A stretch of 35,077 nt of DNA from an uncultured Opitutaceae bacterium (GTDB lineage Bacteria > Verrucomicrobiota > Verrucomicrobiia > Opitutales > Opitutaceae). Position numbers and translations under genes: made by a program. The stretch spans positions 1 through 35,077 of the forward strand of contig CAIYUN010000049.1 in NCBI GenBank assembly GCA_903929355.1. Direction: 5' to 3'. A model generated the notes under the pieces. It was given only the letters and a program-made list of their open reading frames with translations, had not been told where the DNA came from and did no database searches. Position 1 is the stretch's first letter. Every line of letters begins with the position of its first letter. Below are positions 6,402-14,362 of this stretch, one piece after another.

Positions 6402-8468
6402 CTACATAAAAGGAGAAAACTTTTCCGGGCGGTCCGCGCGGGTCATCCGGGTGTGCCCGGCCTTCGGCAGGCAGTCCAGGAAACGTTTCCCATACGGCTT
6501 CTGCACGATGCGTGAGTCGAGGATCGTCAGCACCCCGCGGTCGGTCGCCGTGCGGATGAGCCGTCCCGCCCCTTGCCGGAACTTCACCAGCGCATCCGGC
6601 AGCGTCAGTTCGGCGAAAGCGTCGCCCCCCTGGGCGCGGATCCAGTCCGCCCGGGCCTCCAGGACCGGATGGTTCGGCATTTCGAAGGGCAGCCGCGTGA
6701 TGATGACCTGCGCCAGTGCGTCACCGGGCACGTCGATCCCGGTCCAGAAGCTGTCCGTCCCGAAAAGCACGCCATTGCCCGCCGCCCTCAGCCGTCGGGT
6801 CAGCTCCGTGCGGGACACGTCGGCCCCCTGCAGGAAAAACGGCCGCCCCGCTGCGGCGTAGCCCGGCTCCAGCGCCGCCGCGATCGCGCGCATGTCGGCA
6901 TAGCTGGTGAACAGCACCAGTGACCCGCCCGCCGTGCGCTGCGTGCAATAGTCAATGTGGTCCGTCAACACCTCGAGCGCCAGCCGCGCCCCCTGGGCGG
7001 TGGGTGGCGGCACATCCGTCGCGACAAAGATCCGCAGGTTGCGCTCGTAGTCGAAGGGCGAGGCCTCGACCGCCGTGCGCGCCCCTTCCGCGCCGACGCG
7101 CTGCTGGAAAGCCCCCATCTCCCCGCCCGCCGTCAGGGTCGCGCTCGTGAACACCACTGCGGTTTTCCGTCGCAGCAGCGCCTCCCGCAGCAAGGGTGCG
7201 ACGTCAATCGGCGCGGTGCGCAGCGTCACGATCGTCTGCCGCCGGCCCGTGCGTTCGGCCCAATAGACCATCGCCTCCGGGTCGGCGAGGGTCAGGAACT
7301 GCCGCAGGCCCGACTTCCAGGCCCCAACCTTGCCCGCCTGCTCCTGCAGTTCGTCGCGCTCGCGGCCGTCCTCCAGCTGGTCGGCGCGTTTTTTCAGCGC
7401 CCGTTGCAGCGCCTCCAGCGGTTCGTCGAGCCACGGCTCCACCAACCCCGCCTCGCGCACCCGCACCACGTCCTGTTTCGTGAGCAGCCGTTCGTCCACC
7501 GCCGCAAAAAACTGCCGCGCCGCCTCCAGCGCGTCCGCCACCAGCAGCCGGTCGGCCGCGTCGCCCAGTTTCGCCAGCAGGCCGCGCTTGGTCTTGGGGT
7601 TGTAGATATGCTTCAGGAGCCGGTCCGCGCCGTAGCTGCTCAGGCGCAGGCCAAAGTGTTCCGTCGCGACCTCCGGCACCGTGTGGGCCTCGTCCAGGAC
7701 CACAAAATCGTCAGCGAACAGCACCCCGCGCGCACCCGCCGCGCCGCCCGCCCCGGCACCCAGGAGCGTGAACAGCAGCGCGTGGTTGACGATTACGACC
7801 TGCGCGCCACGCAGCCGGGCGCGCGCGCGTTGGTAGAAGCATTTGGCGCCGTCGCAGTGTTTGCGTGAGCAGCCCGCCGAGTCGGCGCTCACCAGCTCCC
7901 AGACCTCGGGCGCGGGTGCGGGCGACAGCTCGGAGCGCAGGCCCTCGGGGCTCGTTTCGGCCCAGGCGGCGAGGCGTTGGAGCTCGCTGTGCTCGGGGGT
8001 GGCGAACAGCTCATGCTTGTCGCGCAGCGCCGCCGCCAGCCGCGTCGGGCACAGGTAGTTGCCCTTGCCGCGGAGCACGGCGGATTTGAACTTGGCGTAG
8101 GGCTCCAGTTCCGGGGCTGCGGCCAGCACGCGGCGGCACAGCGGCAGGTCTGACTGCTCCACCTGCTCCTGCAGCGCGATGGTGTGGGTCGAGACGATGA
8201 GCTGCCGGGACTGGTCGGTCGCGTGGATGATGCCCGGCAGCAGGTAGGCGAGCGACTTGCCGACGCCCGTGCCCGCCTCGAACAGCAGCGGCGCGTCATC
8301 CCGCATGGCGGTGGCGACCGCGCGGGCCATTTTTTCCTGTTGCGGCCGGTGCTCCAGCTTCAGGACGGAGGCAAGCACGCCGTCCGCCGCAAAGATGCGC
8401 GCGGCCAGCCGTGGCGCGTGCGCGGCTGGCGGCGGTGGGGCGGCGTTTTCTTCCTCCAGTCCGATCAT
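6402..8468 (-). CDS. dinG: DinG-family Fe-S DNA helicase
   Basis: This 688-residue superfamily 2 helicase has Walker A FEAGTGVGKSLAYLLP and the DEAH box VVLDEAHTVPEVA. Four cysteines sit where XPD/DinG proteins hold an iron-sulfur cluster: one in GNYLCP and three in AGCSRKHCDGAKC. Motifs at the C-terminal end include FGTDSFWTGIDVPGD and FRQGAGRLIRT. DinG unwinds DNA 5' to 3' and helps resolve R-loops and other structures. ATG 8468 (MIGLEEENAAPPP) is preferred over an in-frame UUG at 8567, because the longer start would run back into a hairpin repeat. The gene follows the ATP-grasp operon on the same strand after a 210-bp gap. Confidence 0.93.
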   Translation of the reverse strand: MIGLEEENAAPPPPAAHAPRLAARIFAADGVLASVLKLEHRPQQEKMARAVATAMRDDAPLLFEAGTGVGKSLAYLLPGIIHATDQSRQLIVSTHTIALQEQVEQSDLPLCRRVLAAAPELEPYAKFKSAVLRGKGNYLCPTRLAAALRDKHELFATPEHSELQRLAAWAETSPEGLRSELSPAPAPEVWELVSADSAGCSRKHCDGAKCFYQRARARLRGAQVVIVNHALLFTLLGAGAGGAAGARGVLFADDFVVLDEAHTVPEVATEHFGLRLSSYGADRLLKHIYNPKTKRGLLAKLGDAADRLLVADALEAARQFFAAVDERLLTKQDVVRVREAGLVEPWLDEPLEALQRALKKRADQLEDGRERDELQEQAGKVGAWKSGLRQFLTLADPEAMVYWAERTGRRQTIVTLRTAPIDVAPLLREALLRRKTAVVFTSATLTAGGEMGAFQQRVGAEGARTAVEASPFDYERNLRIFVATDVPPPTAQGARLALEVLTDHIDYCTQRTAGGSLVLFTSYADMRAIAAALEPGYAAAGRPFFLQGADVSRTELTRRLRAAGNGVLFGTDSFWTGIDVPGDALAQVIITRLPFEMPNHPVLEARADWIRAQGGDAFAELTLPDALVKFRQGAGRLIRTATDRGVLTILDSRIVQKPYGKRFLDCLPKAGHTRMTRADRPEKFSPFM

Positions 8469-8677
8469 GGAGCGTGAACATGGCCGCGGGCCCGCCCCGC
8501 CCGCAACCGGCAAAATGGGGGGCGCACTAAAACGGTAGCCGGGGTCGTTGACCCCGGCTGCATCCAAACCTCAGTCCTTCTTCTCCGGCAGCGCTTCCGA
8601 AGGCAGGAGCCTGCCTGCAGGCGAAGGGAGCCGGCACTCCCCAGCCCAAATGAGTCAACCCCGTCGCCCGATTTTGT
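8469..8677. other. Intergenic gap upstream of dinG
   Basis: A perfect 10-bp inverted repeat lies at 8537-8559 (AGCCGGGGTC, loop GTT, GACCCCGGCT). It could end transcripts arriving from the operon on the minus strand or be a REP element. There is no T-run on either side, so terminator use is uncertain. A second small palindrome (CCTGCAGG-type) lies near 8611-8620. Confidence 0.5.
8537..8559. repeat. Perfect 10-bp stem hairpin
   Basis: The arms at 8537-8546 and 8550-8559 are fully complementary with a 3-nt loop. It resembles other GC-rich gap hairpins in the window (5512-5589, 2024-2050). Confidence 0.7.
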
Positions 8678-9442
8678 CTATCCGCCCGACGACTCCGGCA
8701 CGAACGCGCCGAAACCGCCCTGCGAGTTGCGGGGCATGACCCAGGAGGTGAGGCGAAATCCCAGTTCCGCGAGCCATCCGGTGCGTGGCCATGGCTGGGT
8801 CATCGGCGATCCGTCCGCCGCCATCAGGCTGATTTCCATCCCTGCCTTTTGCCACGGGGCCAGCGCGTGCGCCAGATCACGGCCGACCGGCACGGTGGCG
8901 TCACGGACAACGAGCACGCGCGAGATGCCTTGGGCCTTCAGCATCGCAGCCGAGGGGAAGTCTGATGCGAACACCACTGAGCGGTTGTCGAACATCTCCT
9001 CCACAATCTGTTGGCCCGGGGCCTGCCGGTGCGCGTCCAGCACAAAGACCGGCGGGGCGTGGGGCGGTGGCGGGTTGCCGGTCAGCCCGGGTGCGGCGGC
9101 GGCGAGCACAGCGAGCAGCGCCTCTACGTCCACGGCCGAAGCAATGGGGCCCGGCTCGTCGGGGGGAAAGGGCGGCGGACAGGCGTTAAGCAGCGAAACC
9201 GGCTGCCAGCCAAGCGCGGCGAGCCGGAGCGCGAAATAAACCGCGGTGGTTCCCGGCAGGTCCGCGATGACGGCCCGGCGTTCGCCCACGGCCGTCAGCC
9301 AGCCCAGATCAAACTGCGGACGGAAGGTACCGGTCAGATCGGGCAGCGGACGCGGCAGATGGGCAAACGGCGCGGGCTTCACCCATGGTGACCACTCTCC
9401 GGTCGCCGGCGCCCAAGCGTCAAAGATGGCGTGTTTGTCCAT
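8678..9442 (-). CDS. Unrecognised third gene of the ATP-grasp operon
   Basis: This 254-residue protein has no motif that I recognise. It starts at ATG 9442 (MDKHAIFDAW), four bases after the stop of the ATP-grasp gene. A strong GGAGG at 9452-9456 lies inside the end of that gene, so translation is probably coupled. Visible parts are a segment rich in W and P (EWSPWVKP), a hydrophobic block AVIADLPGTTAVYFALRLAA that could be a beta-alpha nucleotide-type fold, a proline-rich linker (GNPPPPHAPP), a second alternating block (ISRVLVVRDATVP) and a glycine-rich end. There is no signal peptide or membrane helix. Its place in the operon suggests a job tied to the enzyme upstream. Confidence 0.75.
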   Translation of the reverse strand: MDKHAIFDAWAPATGEWSPWVKPAPFAHLPRPLPDLTGTFRPQFDLGWLTAVGERRAVIADLPGTTAVYFALRLAALGWQPVSLLNACPPPFPPDEPGPIASAVDVEALLAVLAAAAPGLTGNPPPPHAPPVFVLDAHRQAPGQQIVEEMFDNRSVVFASDFPSAAMLKAQGISRVLVVRDATVPVGRDLAHALAPWQKAGMEISLMAADGSPMTQPWPRTGWLAELGFRLTSWVMPRNSQGGFGAFVPESSGG

Positions 9443-9446
9443 TGGA

Positions 9447-10670
9447 TCAGTCCTCCACCAACACGGCGACATCCCGCGCTAAATAGTCAATCACGGGCTG
9501 CGGCGAAAGCCGCGCGTATAGGCCGGCAGCGCGGCCGTCCACGGTGTAAACGCCGAGGCAAAGATGCATCGGCCCTTCCGGCGTGGCGAGCGGGCGCGAA
9601 TCAAAACGACGTTGTGCCACCCAGGAGCCCGGCCGGACCATCGCATGCAACATCGCTCCGCCAAACCCGCGCCGGGCCGGCCAGCCGCGGCCCAACACGC
9701 TGTCACCGTTGTTACTGTAGGCGGCCTTCAGGAGCCAGCCGTTGCCGGTGGCGGCGATGCAGGGCGCCCGGGTGGACGGGAGCAGTCGCAACCAGCTGGG
9801 CACTGGCACGTCCAGCTCCGTCCACAACAGCGGCAGGCGCTTGCTCTCGACCAGCACGGCGGCGGCCGGATTGCATACGGGCGTGAGGCCACCGCGGAAA
9901 AGCCGCTGCCAGTTGTCGCCGGCGACCCGTGTCATCCACTCGCCCTGGTGGAAGCGAAAAATTGCGCCCACCGGTCGAGGCCTCGCGCCGCCCGCCAGGT
10001 GCGCCCGCTCATCGCGCCAGCTCAGTTGTTCCGGCCGGGCGATGATTGTTTCGCGGCCCCGCCGCCGCAACGCCGCCGCCAGCCCGGAGACCACCGCGAA
10101 ATCGTCGGTGTAGCCGGGCGCGGCGAGCAGCGCCACACGCGGGAGGTCGCGGGTCTGGGCGGCCAGCGCGTCCGCCAGCACCGCCAACGGATCGCCGGCG
10201 GGATTAAGTCCGGGAAAACTTTCCGCGACCAGTTTGGTGAATGTTGTCGCCTCATTGTAGCCGCCGGGCACGTCGCTGTTGACCTCGGAAATCCGCCAGC
10301 CGTCGGTCGTCGGGTGAAAATCATACCGCATGACGCGCGCGGCGGCGGGCGTCCAGGGGCGGCTGGTTTCAAGCGCGCGCCGGACGCGGGGCGGCAGGCC
10401 GAGCCGTGGCCAGAGCTCTGGGCGGCGCAGGAGCGCCTGTTCGACGGCCAGCAGTTCGCGGGTAAGTTCTTCGGCCTCGCCTGCGAGCGCCGTCCACCCT
10501 TGGCGGGGCAGCACCAGCGCGAAGGGGGCGAGCGCTGCCACATCGCCGACCTGGGCGTCCCATTTGCAGCCGTCGAGCATCATGTGCCGCACGATTTCAC
10601 GGTGGCGGCGGGCGGGCAGTCGTTCGGTGCAGCGCAAGGCGTCCGTCCCCTGCTCGGCCGTCGCGGTCAT
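9447..10670 (-). CDS. Glutathionylspermidine synthetase-like ATP-grasp protein
   Basis: This 407-residue protein carries the hallmark RYDFHPTTDGWRISEVNSD and GGYNEATTF segments of the pre-ATP-grasp/glutathionylspermidine synthase family. A later ATP-grasp part includes LVESKRLPLLW, WLLKAAYSNNGDSVLGRG and WVAQRRFDSRP. Characterised family members join a carboxylate to an amine, as in glutathione with spermidine, using ATP. Many, such as E. coli YgiC and YjfC, have no proven product. The start codon overlaps the stop of the upstream membrane gene (ATGA at 10667-10670), and the next gene begins 4 bp after its own stop. The substrate cannot be read from the sequence. A circularly permuted ATP-grasp peptide ligase is the alternative. 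Confidence 0.85.
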   Translation of the reverse strand: MTATAEQGTDALRCTERLPARRHREIVRHMMLDGCKWDAQVGDVAALAPFALVLPRQGWTALAGEAEELTRELLAVEQALLRRPELWPRLGLPPRVRRALETSRPWTPAAARVMRYDFHPTTDGWRISEVNSDVPGGYNEATTFTKLVAESFPGLNPAGDPLAVLADALAAQTRDLPRVALLAAPGYTDDFAVVSGLAAALRRRGRETIIARPEQLSWRDERAHLAGGARPRPVGAIFRFHQGEWMTRVAGDNWQRLFRGGLTPVCNPAAAVLVESKRLPLLWTELDVPVPSWLRLLPSTRAPCIAATGNGWLLKAAYSNNGDSVLGRGWPARRGFGGAMLHAMVRPGSWVAQRRFDSRPLATPEGPMHLCLGVYTVDGRAAGLYARLSPQPVIDYLARDVAVLVED

Positions 10671-11434
10671 GGGCGGACCGCAACCGCGATGAGCAAAAAC
10701 ACGCCTGCGGGCAGCGCGCCAGCCAGCAGCCCACCACGTCGCCCCGTCAGAAGCTTTTCGGCCAGCCAGCCCAGCAAGAGCAGCGCGAACAGCAGGGGTA
10801 TGGCCGCCGCAAAAGCCCGGAGGTTGGCGGCAGACGAAACCCAGTCGCCTGCGGCCGCGCGCGCCAGCGGCAGGCTTGCGGCCAGCAGCAGGGCGCCGAA
10901 TCGCATGCCGGCCGCTGGCTCGCGACCGGAAGTGATGGCGGTGGTCACGCCGGTCATCGCCACCACCGCGAGTGCGAATCCGGCCAGCAGCGCGCCGGCG
11001 AGGGCGAGCGGACCCAAGGCGGTGTAGATCGTGTCGCCCTCGCCGATGTTGGCCCCGATGTTGAGGGCCGTCGCGGCCAGCCAGGCGCCGACGACGGCCG
11101 GCAGCGCGGCCGCGTTGCCCTGGGCCACGGCTTGTCCGGGCACGTCGAGCCGCAGCAGGTTCAGCAGCGGCAGGGTGAGTCTCAATGTCACCGCGCCCAC
11201 GGCGGTGAACAGCAGGATGTAGAATGCGCTTTCCTTGACCTCGGCGGAGTCATAACGGCTGACGGCCCAGGCCAGCGCGATGAGGCACACTGGCGGACCC
11301 AAGGTCAGGAGCGCGCGATACCAGCCAGGGCAGCGCGGGGCGAACATTCGCCACAGCCGCACGTACCAGTCCCCCCAAGCGAAGAGGCTCACCACGGTTG
11401 CCGCCACCATCACGAATGCTTCGTCGCCGGACAT
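10667..11434 (-). CDS. Polytopic membrane protein, DUF350-like
   Basis: This 255-residue protein has about seven or eight hydrophobic segments. Two parts resemble each other and the DUF350 (YjfL) pattern: QGNAAALPAVVGAWLAATAL and REPAAGMRFGALLLAASLPL, each a small polar entry followed by a small-residue helix. This similarity is by eye and is weak. In E. coli a DUF350 gene (yjfL) lies beside a glutathionylspermidine-synthetase-like gene (yjfC), and the same pairing here supports the assignment. ATG 11434 lies 26 bp after the thrS stop, and the stop overlaps the start of the ATP-grasp gene. It probably sits in the inner membrane and acts with the two following genes. Confidence 0.75.
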   Translation of the reverse strand: MSGDEAFVMVAATVVSLFAWGDWYVRLWRMFAPRCPGWYRALLTLGPPVCLIALAWAVSRYDSAEVKESAFYILLFTAVGAVTLRLTLPLLNLLRLDVPGQAVAQGNAAALPAVVGAWLAATALNIGANIGEGDTIYTALGPLALAGALLAGFALAVVAMTGVTTAITSGREPAAGMRFGALLLAASLPLARAAAGDWVSSAANLRAFAAAIPLLFALLLLGWLAEKLLTGRRGGLLAGALPAGVFLLIAVAVRP

Positions 11435-11460
11435 GTGCGGGAGCGCCTTCGGTGGGGTGG

Positions 11461-13260
11461 CTACGTCTTCTTCTTCTCCGGCAGCGCGCGGGTGGCGATC
11501 TCGGCTTTCAGGCGCTCGAGATAATGCGCAAAGGGCTGCACGCCCTCGTCGCCCTTGGCGCGCGAGCGCACGCTCACGGCCTGGGCCTCGGCCTCCTTGC
11601 CGCCGAGCACAAGCGTGTAGGGCACCTTGTCCAGCTCGCCGCGGCGGATCTTGGCGCCGAGCTTGTCGTTGTGCTCGTCGAGCGTCACGCGGACGCCGGC
11701 GGCGTGGAGCGTGTCCCGCAGGGCGCGGCCGTAGTCGAGCTGCTTCTCACTGATGGGCACAAGCCGCACTTGCTCCGGCGCGAGCCACACGGGGAAGTCG
11801 CCGGCGAAATGCTCGATTAGGAAGCCGATGAACCGCTCGTGCGTGCCGAGCGGCGCGCGGTGGATGCACAGCGGCGTCGCCTTGGTGTTCTCGGCCGTCA
11901 CATATTCGAGGCCGAAGCGTGCGGGCACGGCGAAGTCCACCTGGTTGGTCGCGATGGTGAACTCGCGGCCGATGATGCTCCACACCTGCACGTCGATCTT
12001 GGGCCCGTAGAACGCGGCCTCGTTGGCCACCTCGACGAAGTTGATGCCGCTCTCCACGAGGACGCGGCGCACCATGTCCTCGGTCTTCTTCCACAGCTCC
12101 GGCTGGTCCACAAATTTCTTGCCCAATTGGGCCGGGTCGTGGGTGCTGAAGCGCATCTGGTATTTGCCGAGGCCGAAGATCTTGAAATACTTCAGGTACA
12201 TCTCGTTCACCGCGCGGAACTCCGCGGCAAACTGCTCCTCGGTGCAGTAGATGTGGGCGTCGTTCATCTGCATCGAGCGCACGCGCATGAGGCCGAGCAG
12301 CTCCCCGCTCTGCTCGTAACGGTAGCAGGTCCCGTACTCCGCCAGCCGCAGCGGCAGGTCCCGGTAACTGCGCGGCAGCGCCCCGAACAGCTTGTGATGG
12401 TGCGGGCAGTTCATCGCCTTGAGGTAGTATTTCTCGCCGGTGGCTTCAGGCTGGGCGGAGGCTCCTTCCTTCAGTTCCATCGGCGGAAACATCGAATCCG
12501 CGTAATACGGCAGATGCCCGCTGGTGAGGTAGAGTTTCTCCCGGGCGATATGCGGGGTGCGGACGCGCTGGTAGCCGGCGGCGAACTCGGTTTCCTTCGC
12601 CAGCTTTTCCAGTTCCTCGATCAGCACCGTGCCCTTGGGCAGCCAGAGCGGCAGGCCGGGGCCGACATCGTCGGCGTCGAACACGAACAGTTCCAGTTCC
12701 TTGCCGAGCTTGCGGTGGTCGCGGGCCTTGGCCTGCTCGAGGTTGTCGAGGTGCTGGGCCAGCTCCTCCTTGGTCGGAAACGCGGTCCCGTAGATGCGCT
12801 GGAGCTGTTTGTTCTTCTCGTCGCCACGGTGATACGCGCCGGCGATGGAGAGGAGCTTGAACGCCTTCAGCTTTGACGAGTAGCGCACATGGGTGCCGGC
12901 GCAGAGGTCCATGAACTCGCCGTTCTGATAGAACGAGATTTGCTCGCCCGCCGGGATGTCGGCGAGACGGCCGAGCTTGTAGAGCTCCTGGCCGCGTGAC
13001 CGGATGATCTCGGCGGCCTCCTCGCGGGAGACCTCCTTGCGGTAAAACGGCTGGTTCTCCTCGGCGACCTTCTTCATCTCGGCCTCGATTTTCACGAGAT
13101 CCTCGGCGGTGAACTTGTGCTCGAGGTCGAAGTCGTAGTAGAACCCGGTGTCCGTCGGCGGACCGATGTCGAGCTTGGCCTCGGGAAAAAGGCGGAGGAC
13201 GGCGGTCGCGAGGATGTGCGACCCCGAGTGGCGGAGTTCTTCAAGGGGGGACATGGGCAT
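11461..13260 (-). CDS. thrS: Threonyl-tRNA synthetase lacking the TGS domain
   Basis: This 599-residue protein attaches threonine to tRNA-Thr. It opens directly with the editing (SAD) domain LRHSGSHILATAVLRLFP and DLCAGTHV. The class II core follows, with the zinc cysteine in MNCPHHH, motif 2 around AEYGTCYRYEQSG, and a histidine ligand in IHRAPLGTHERFIGF. The anticodon-binding domain at the C-terminus contains LRDTLHAAGVRVTLDEHND. The N-terminal TGS domain of about 60 residues found in E. coli ThrRS (642 residues) is absent. Two ATGs, 13260 and 13254, are equally possible starts and neither has a good ribosome-binding site. The next gene begins 26 bp downstream. Confidence 0.95.
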   Translation of the reverse strand: MPMSPLEELRHSGSHILATAVLRLFPEAKLDIGPPTDTGFYYDFDLEHKFTAEDLVKIEAEMKKVAEENQPFYRKEVSREEAAEIIRSRGQELYKLGRLADIPAGEQISFYQNGEFMDLCAGTHVRYSSKLKAFKLLSIAGAYHRGDEKNKQLQRIYGTAFPTKEELAQHLDNLEQAKARDHRKLGKELELFVFDADDVGPGLPLWLPKGTVLIEELEKLAKETEFAAGYQRVRTPHIAREKLYLTSGHLPYYADSMFPPMELKEGASAQPEATGEKYYLKAMNCPHHHKLFGALPRSYRDLPLRLAEYGTCYRYEQSGELLGLMRVRSMQMNDAHIYCTEEQFAAEFRAVNEMYLKYFKIFGLGKYQMRFSTHDPAQLGKKFVDQPELWKKTEDMVRRVLVESGINFVEVANEAAFYGPKIDVQVWSIIGREFTIATNQVDFAVPARFGLEYVTAENTKATPLCIHRAPLGTHERFIGFLIEHFAGDFPVWLAPEQVRLVPISEKQLDYGRALRDTLHAAGVRVTLDEHNDKLGAKIRRGELDKVPYTLVLGGKEAEAQAVSVRSRAKGDEGVQPFAHYLERLKAEIATRALPEKKKT

Positions 13261-13458
13261 GGCGGGGGAAAGAAGAGAGGAAATTCGGACTAAACGCAAA
13301 GGCGCAAAGCGGCCGGGGCATGAAAGACAGGCCGGGTAGGGAGGCTTTCATTTTCATCGCCAATTTCCGCGAATCTGCGCCAAAGGAAACGAGAAAATTG
13401 CCAAAGGCATGAAACCGGCTGTGCTGTCCGCACGAACTCCTCCCTTCAGCCGAACGCG

Positions 13459-14355
13459 CCCCTCTTTGACGTAACCCTGCGCGTCGGCTGCAGCCTCGTC
13501 TATGAGGTCACCGGTTCCGCCACGCTGCTGCTGAACGTGCGGCCCCGGCCCGACCGTCGCCATGCGGTGCTGGCGGAGACATTCACGCTTGGCGACCACC
13601 TGCGGGCGGAGGAGTTTGAGGACAGCCACGGCAACCGCGTCCACCGGCTGGCGCTGAGGTCCGGCCGCAACGAGATCCGCCACGACGCGCTGGTCGCCAT
13701 CAGTTCGCGGCCCGACAACCACGAGCTGACCGTTGTCCCGCCTGCGTCCATCGGCGAGCTGCCGCCCCAGCTCCTGCGTTACACGCTGCCCAGCCGTTAT
13801 TGCGATTCCGACAAGCTCACCAACTTCGCCTGGCAGCAGTTTGGCCAGGTTCAGCACGGCTGGCCCCGCGTGCAGGCCATCAGCGAGTGGGTGCACCGCA
13901 ACATCGAATATCGCTACATGTCCGGCCATCCCAGCCTCTCCGCCGGGGATGTGCTCTCGCGCGGGTACGGCGTGTGCCGGGATTTCGCGCATCTCGCGAT
14001 CGCGCTCAACCGCACCTTCAACATCCCCGCGCGCTACATCACCGGGCACCTGCCCGACATCGGTTTTCCCGACCCCGACAATCACATGGACTTCCATGCC
14101 TACGCCGAGGTCTGGCTCGGGGACCATTGGTTCACGACCGACGCGCGCTTCCATGTGCCACGCATCGGCCGGGTCACGGTTTCCTGCGGGCAGGACGCGG
14201 TGGACGGCGCGTTTTCCACGATCTATGGCGGCGCGACCTTGTCGTGGTTCCAGGTCTGGGCCTACCAGGTCGCCCCTCACACGGTGCAGGTCGGCGACCC
14301 GCTCGATTTCTCCCGCCGGCTGGACAATCGCTGGGAGATTGCGACGAACCGCTGA
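13459..14355 (+). CDS. Transglutaminase-like protease fold protein, 5' end unresolved
   Basis: The core holds the Cys-His-Asp set of the transglutaminase superfamily: Cys in GYGVCRDFAHLAIAL, His in MDFHAYAEVW and Asp in WFTTDARF. An N-terminal beta domain (FDVTLRVGCSLVYEV, LLLNVRPRPD) is clearly coding before GTG 13537. Yet no ATG, GTG or TTG occurs in this frame between the stop at 13321 and 13537. An ATG at 13409 is in another frame. So either a single-base change shifted the frame near 13410-13460 or a rare start (CTG, ATT) is used. Bacterial relatives are often proteases or amidases acting on peptides, and the substrate here is unknown. It converges with cobA-hemD, with stop codons 7 bp apart. 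Confidence 0.85.
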   Translation, partial: PLFDVTLRVGCSLVYEVTGSATLLLNVRPRPDRRHAVLAETFTLGDHLRAEEFEDSHGNRVHRLALRSGRNEIRHDALVAISSRPDNHELTVVPPASIGELPPQLLRYTLPSRYCDSDKLTNFAWQQFGQVQHGWPRVQAISEWVHRNIEYRYMSGHPSLSAGDVLSRGYGVCRDFAHLAIALNRTFNIPARYITGHLPDIGFPDPDNHMDFHAYAEVWLGDHWFTTDARFHVPRIGRVTVSCGQDAVDGAFSTIYGGATLSWFQVWAYQVAPHTVQVGDPLDFSRRLDNRWEIATNR

Positions 14356-14362
14356 GGGCGGA

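Noticed and set aside
8469-8567. Longer DinG start at UUG 8567
   Set aside because: It would translate the hairpin at 8537-8559 and add residues with no family similarity. ATG 8468 leaves the normal domain intact.
1-11434. A polyamine gene cluster linking hss with the glutathionylspermidine-synthetase-like operon
   Set aside because: Six unrelated genes, in both orientations, lie between them, so linkage is not supported beyond loose proximity.
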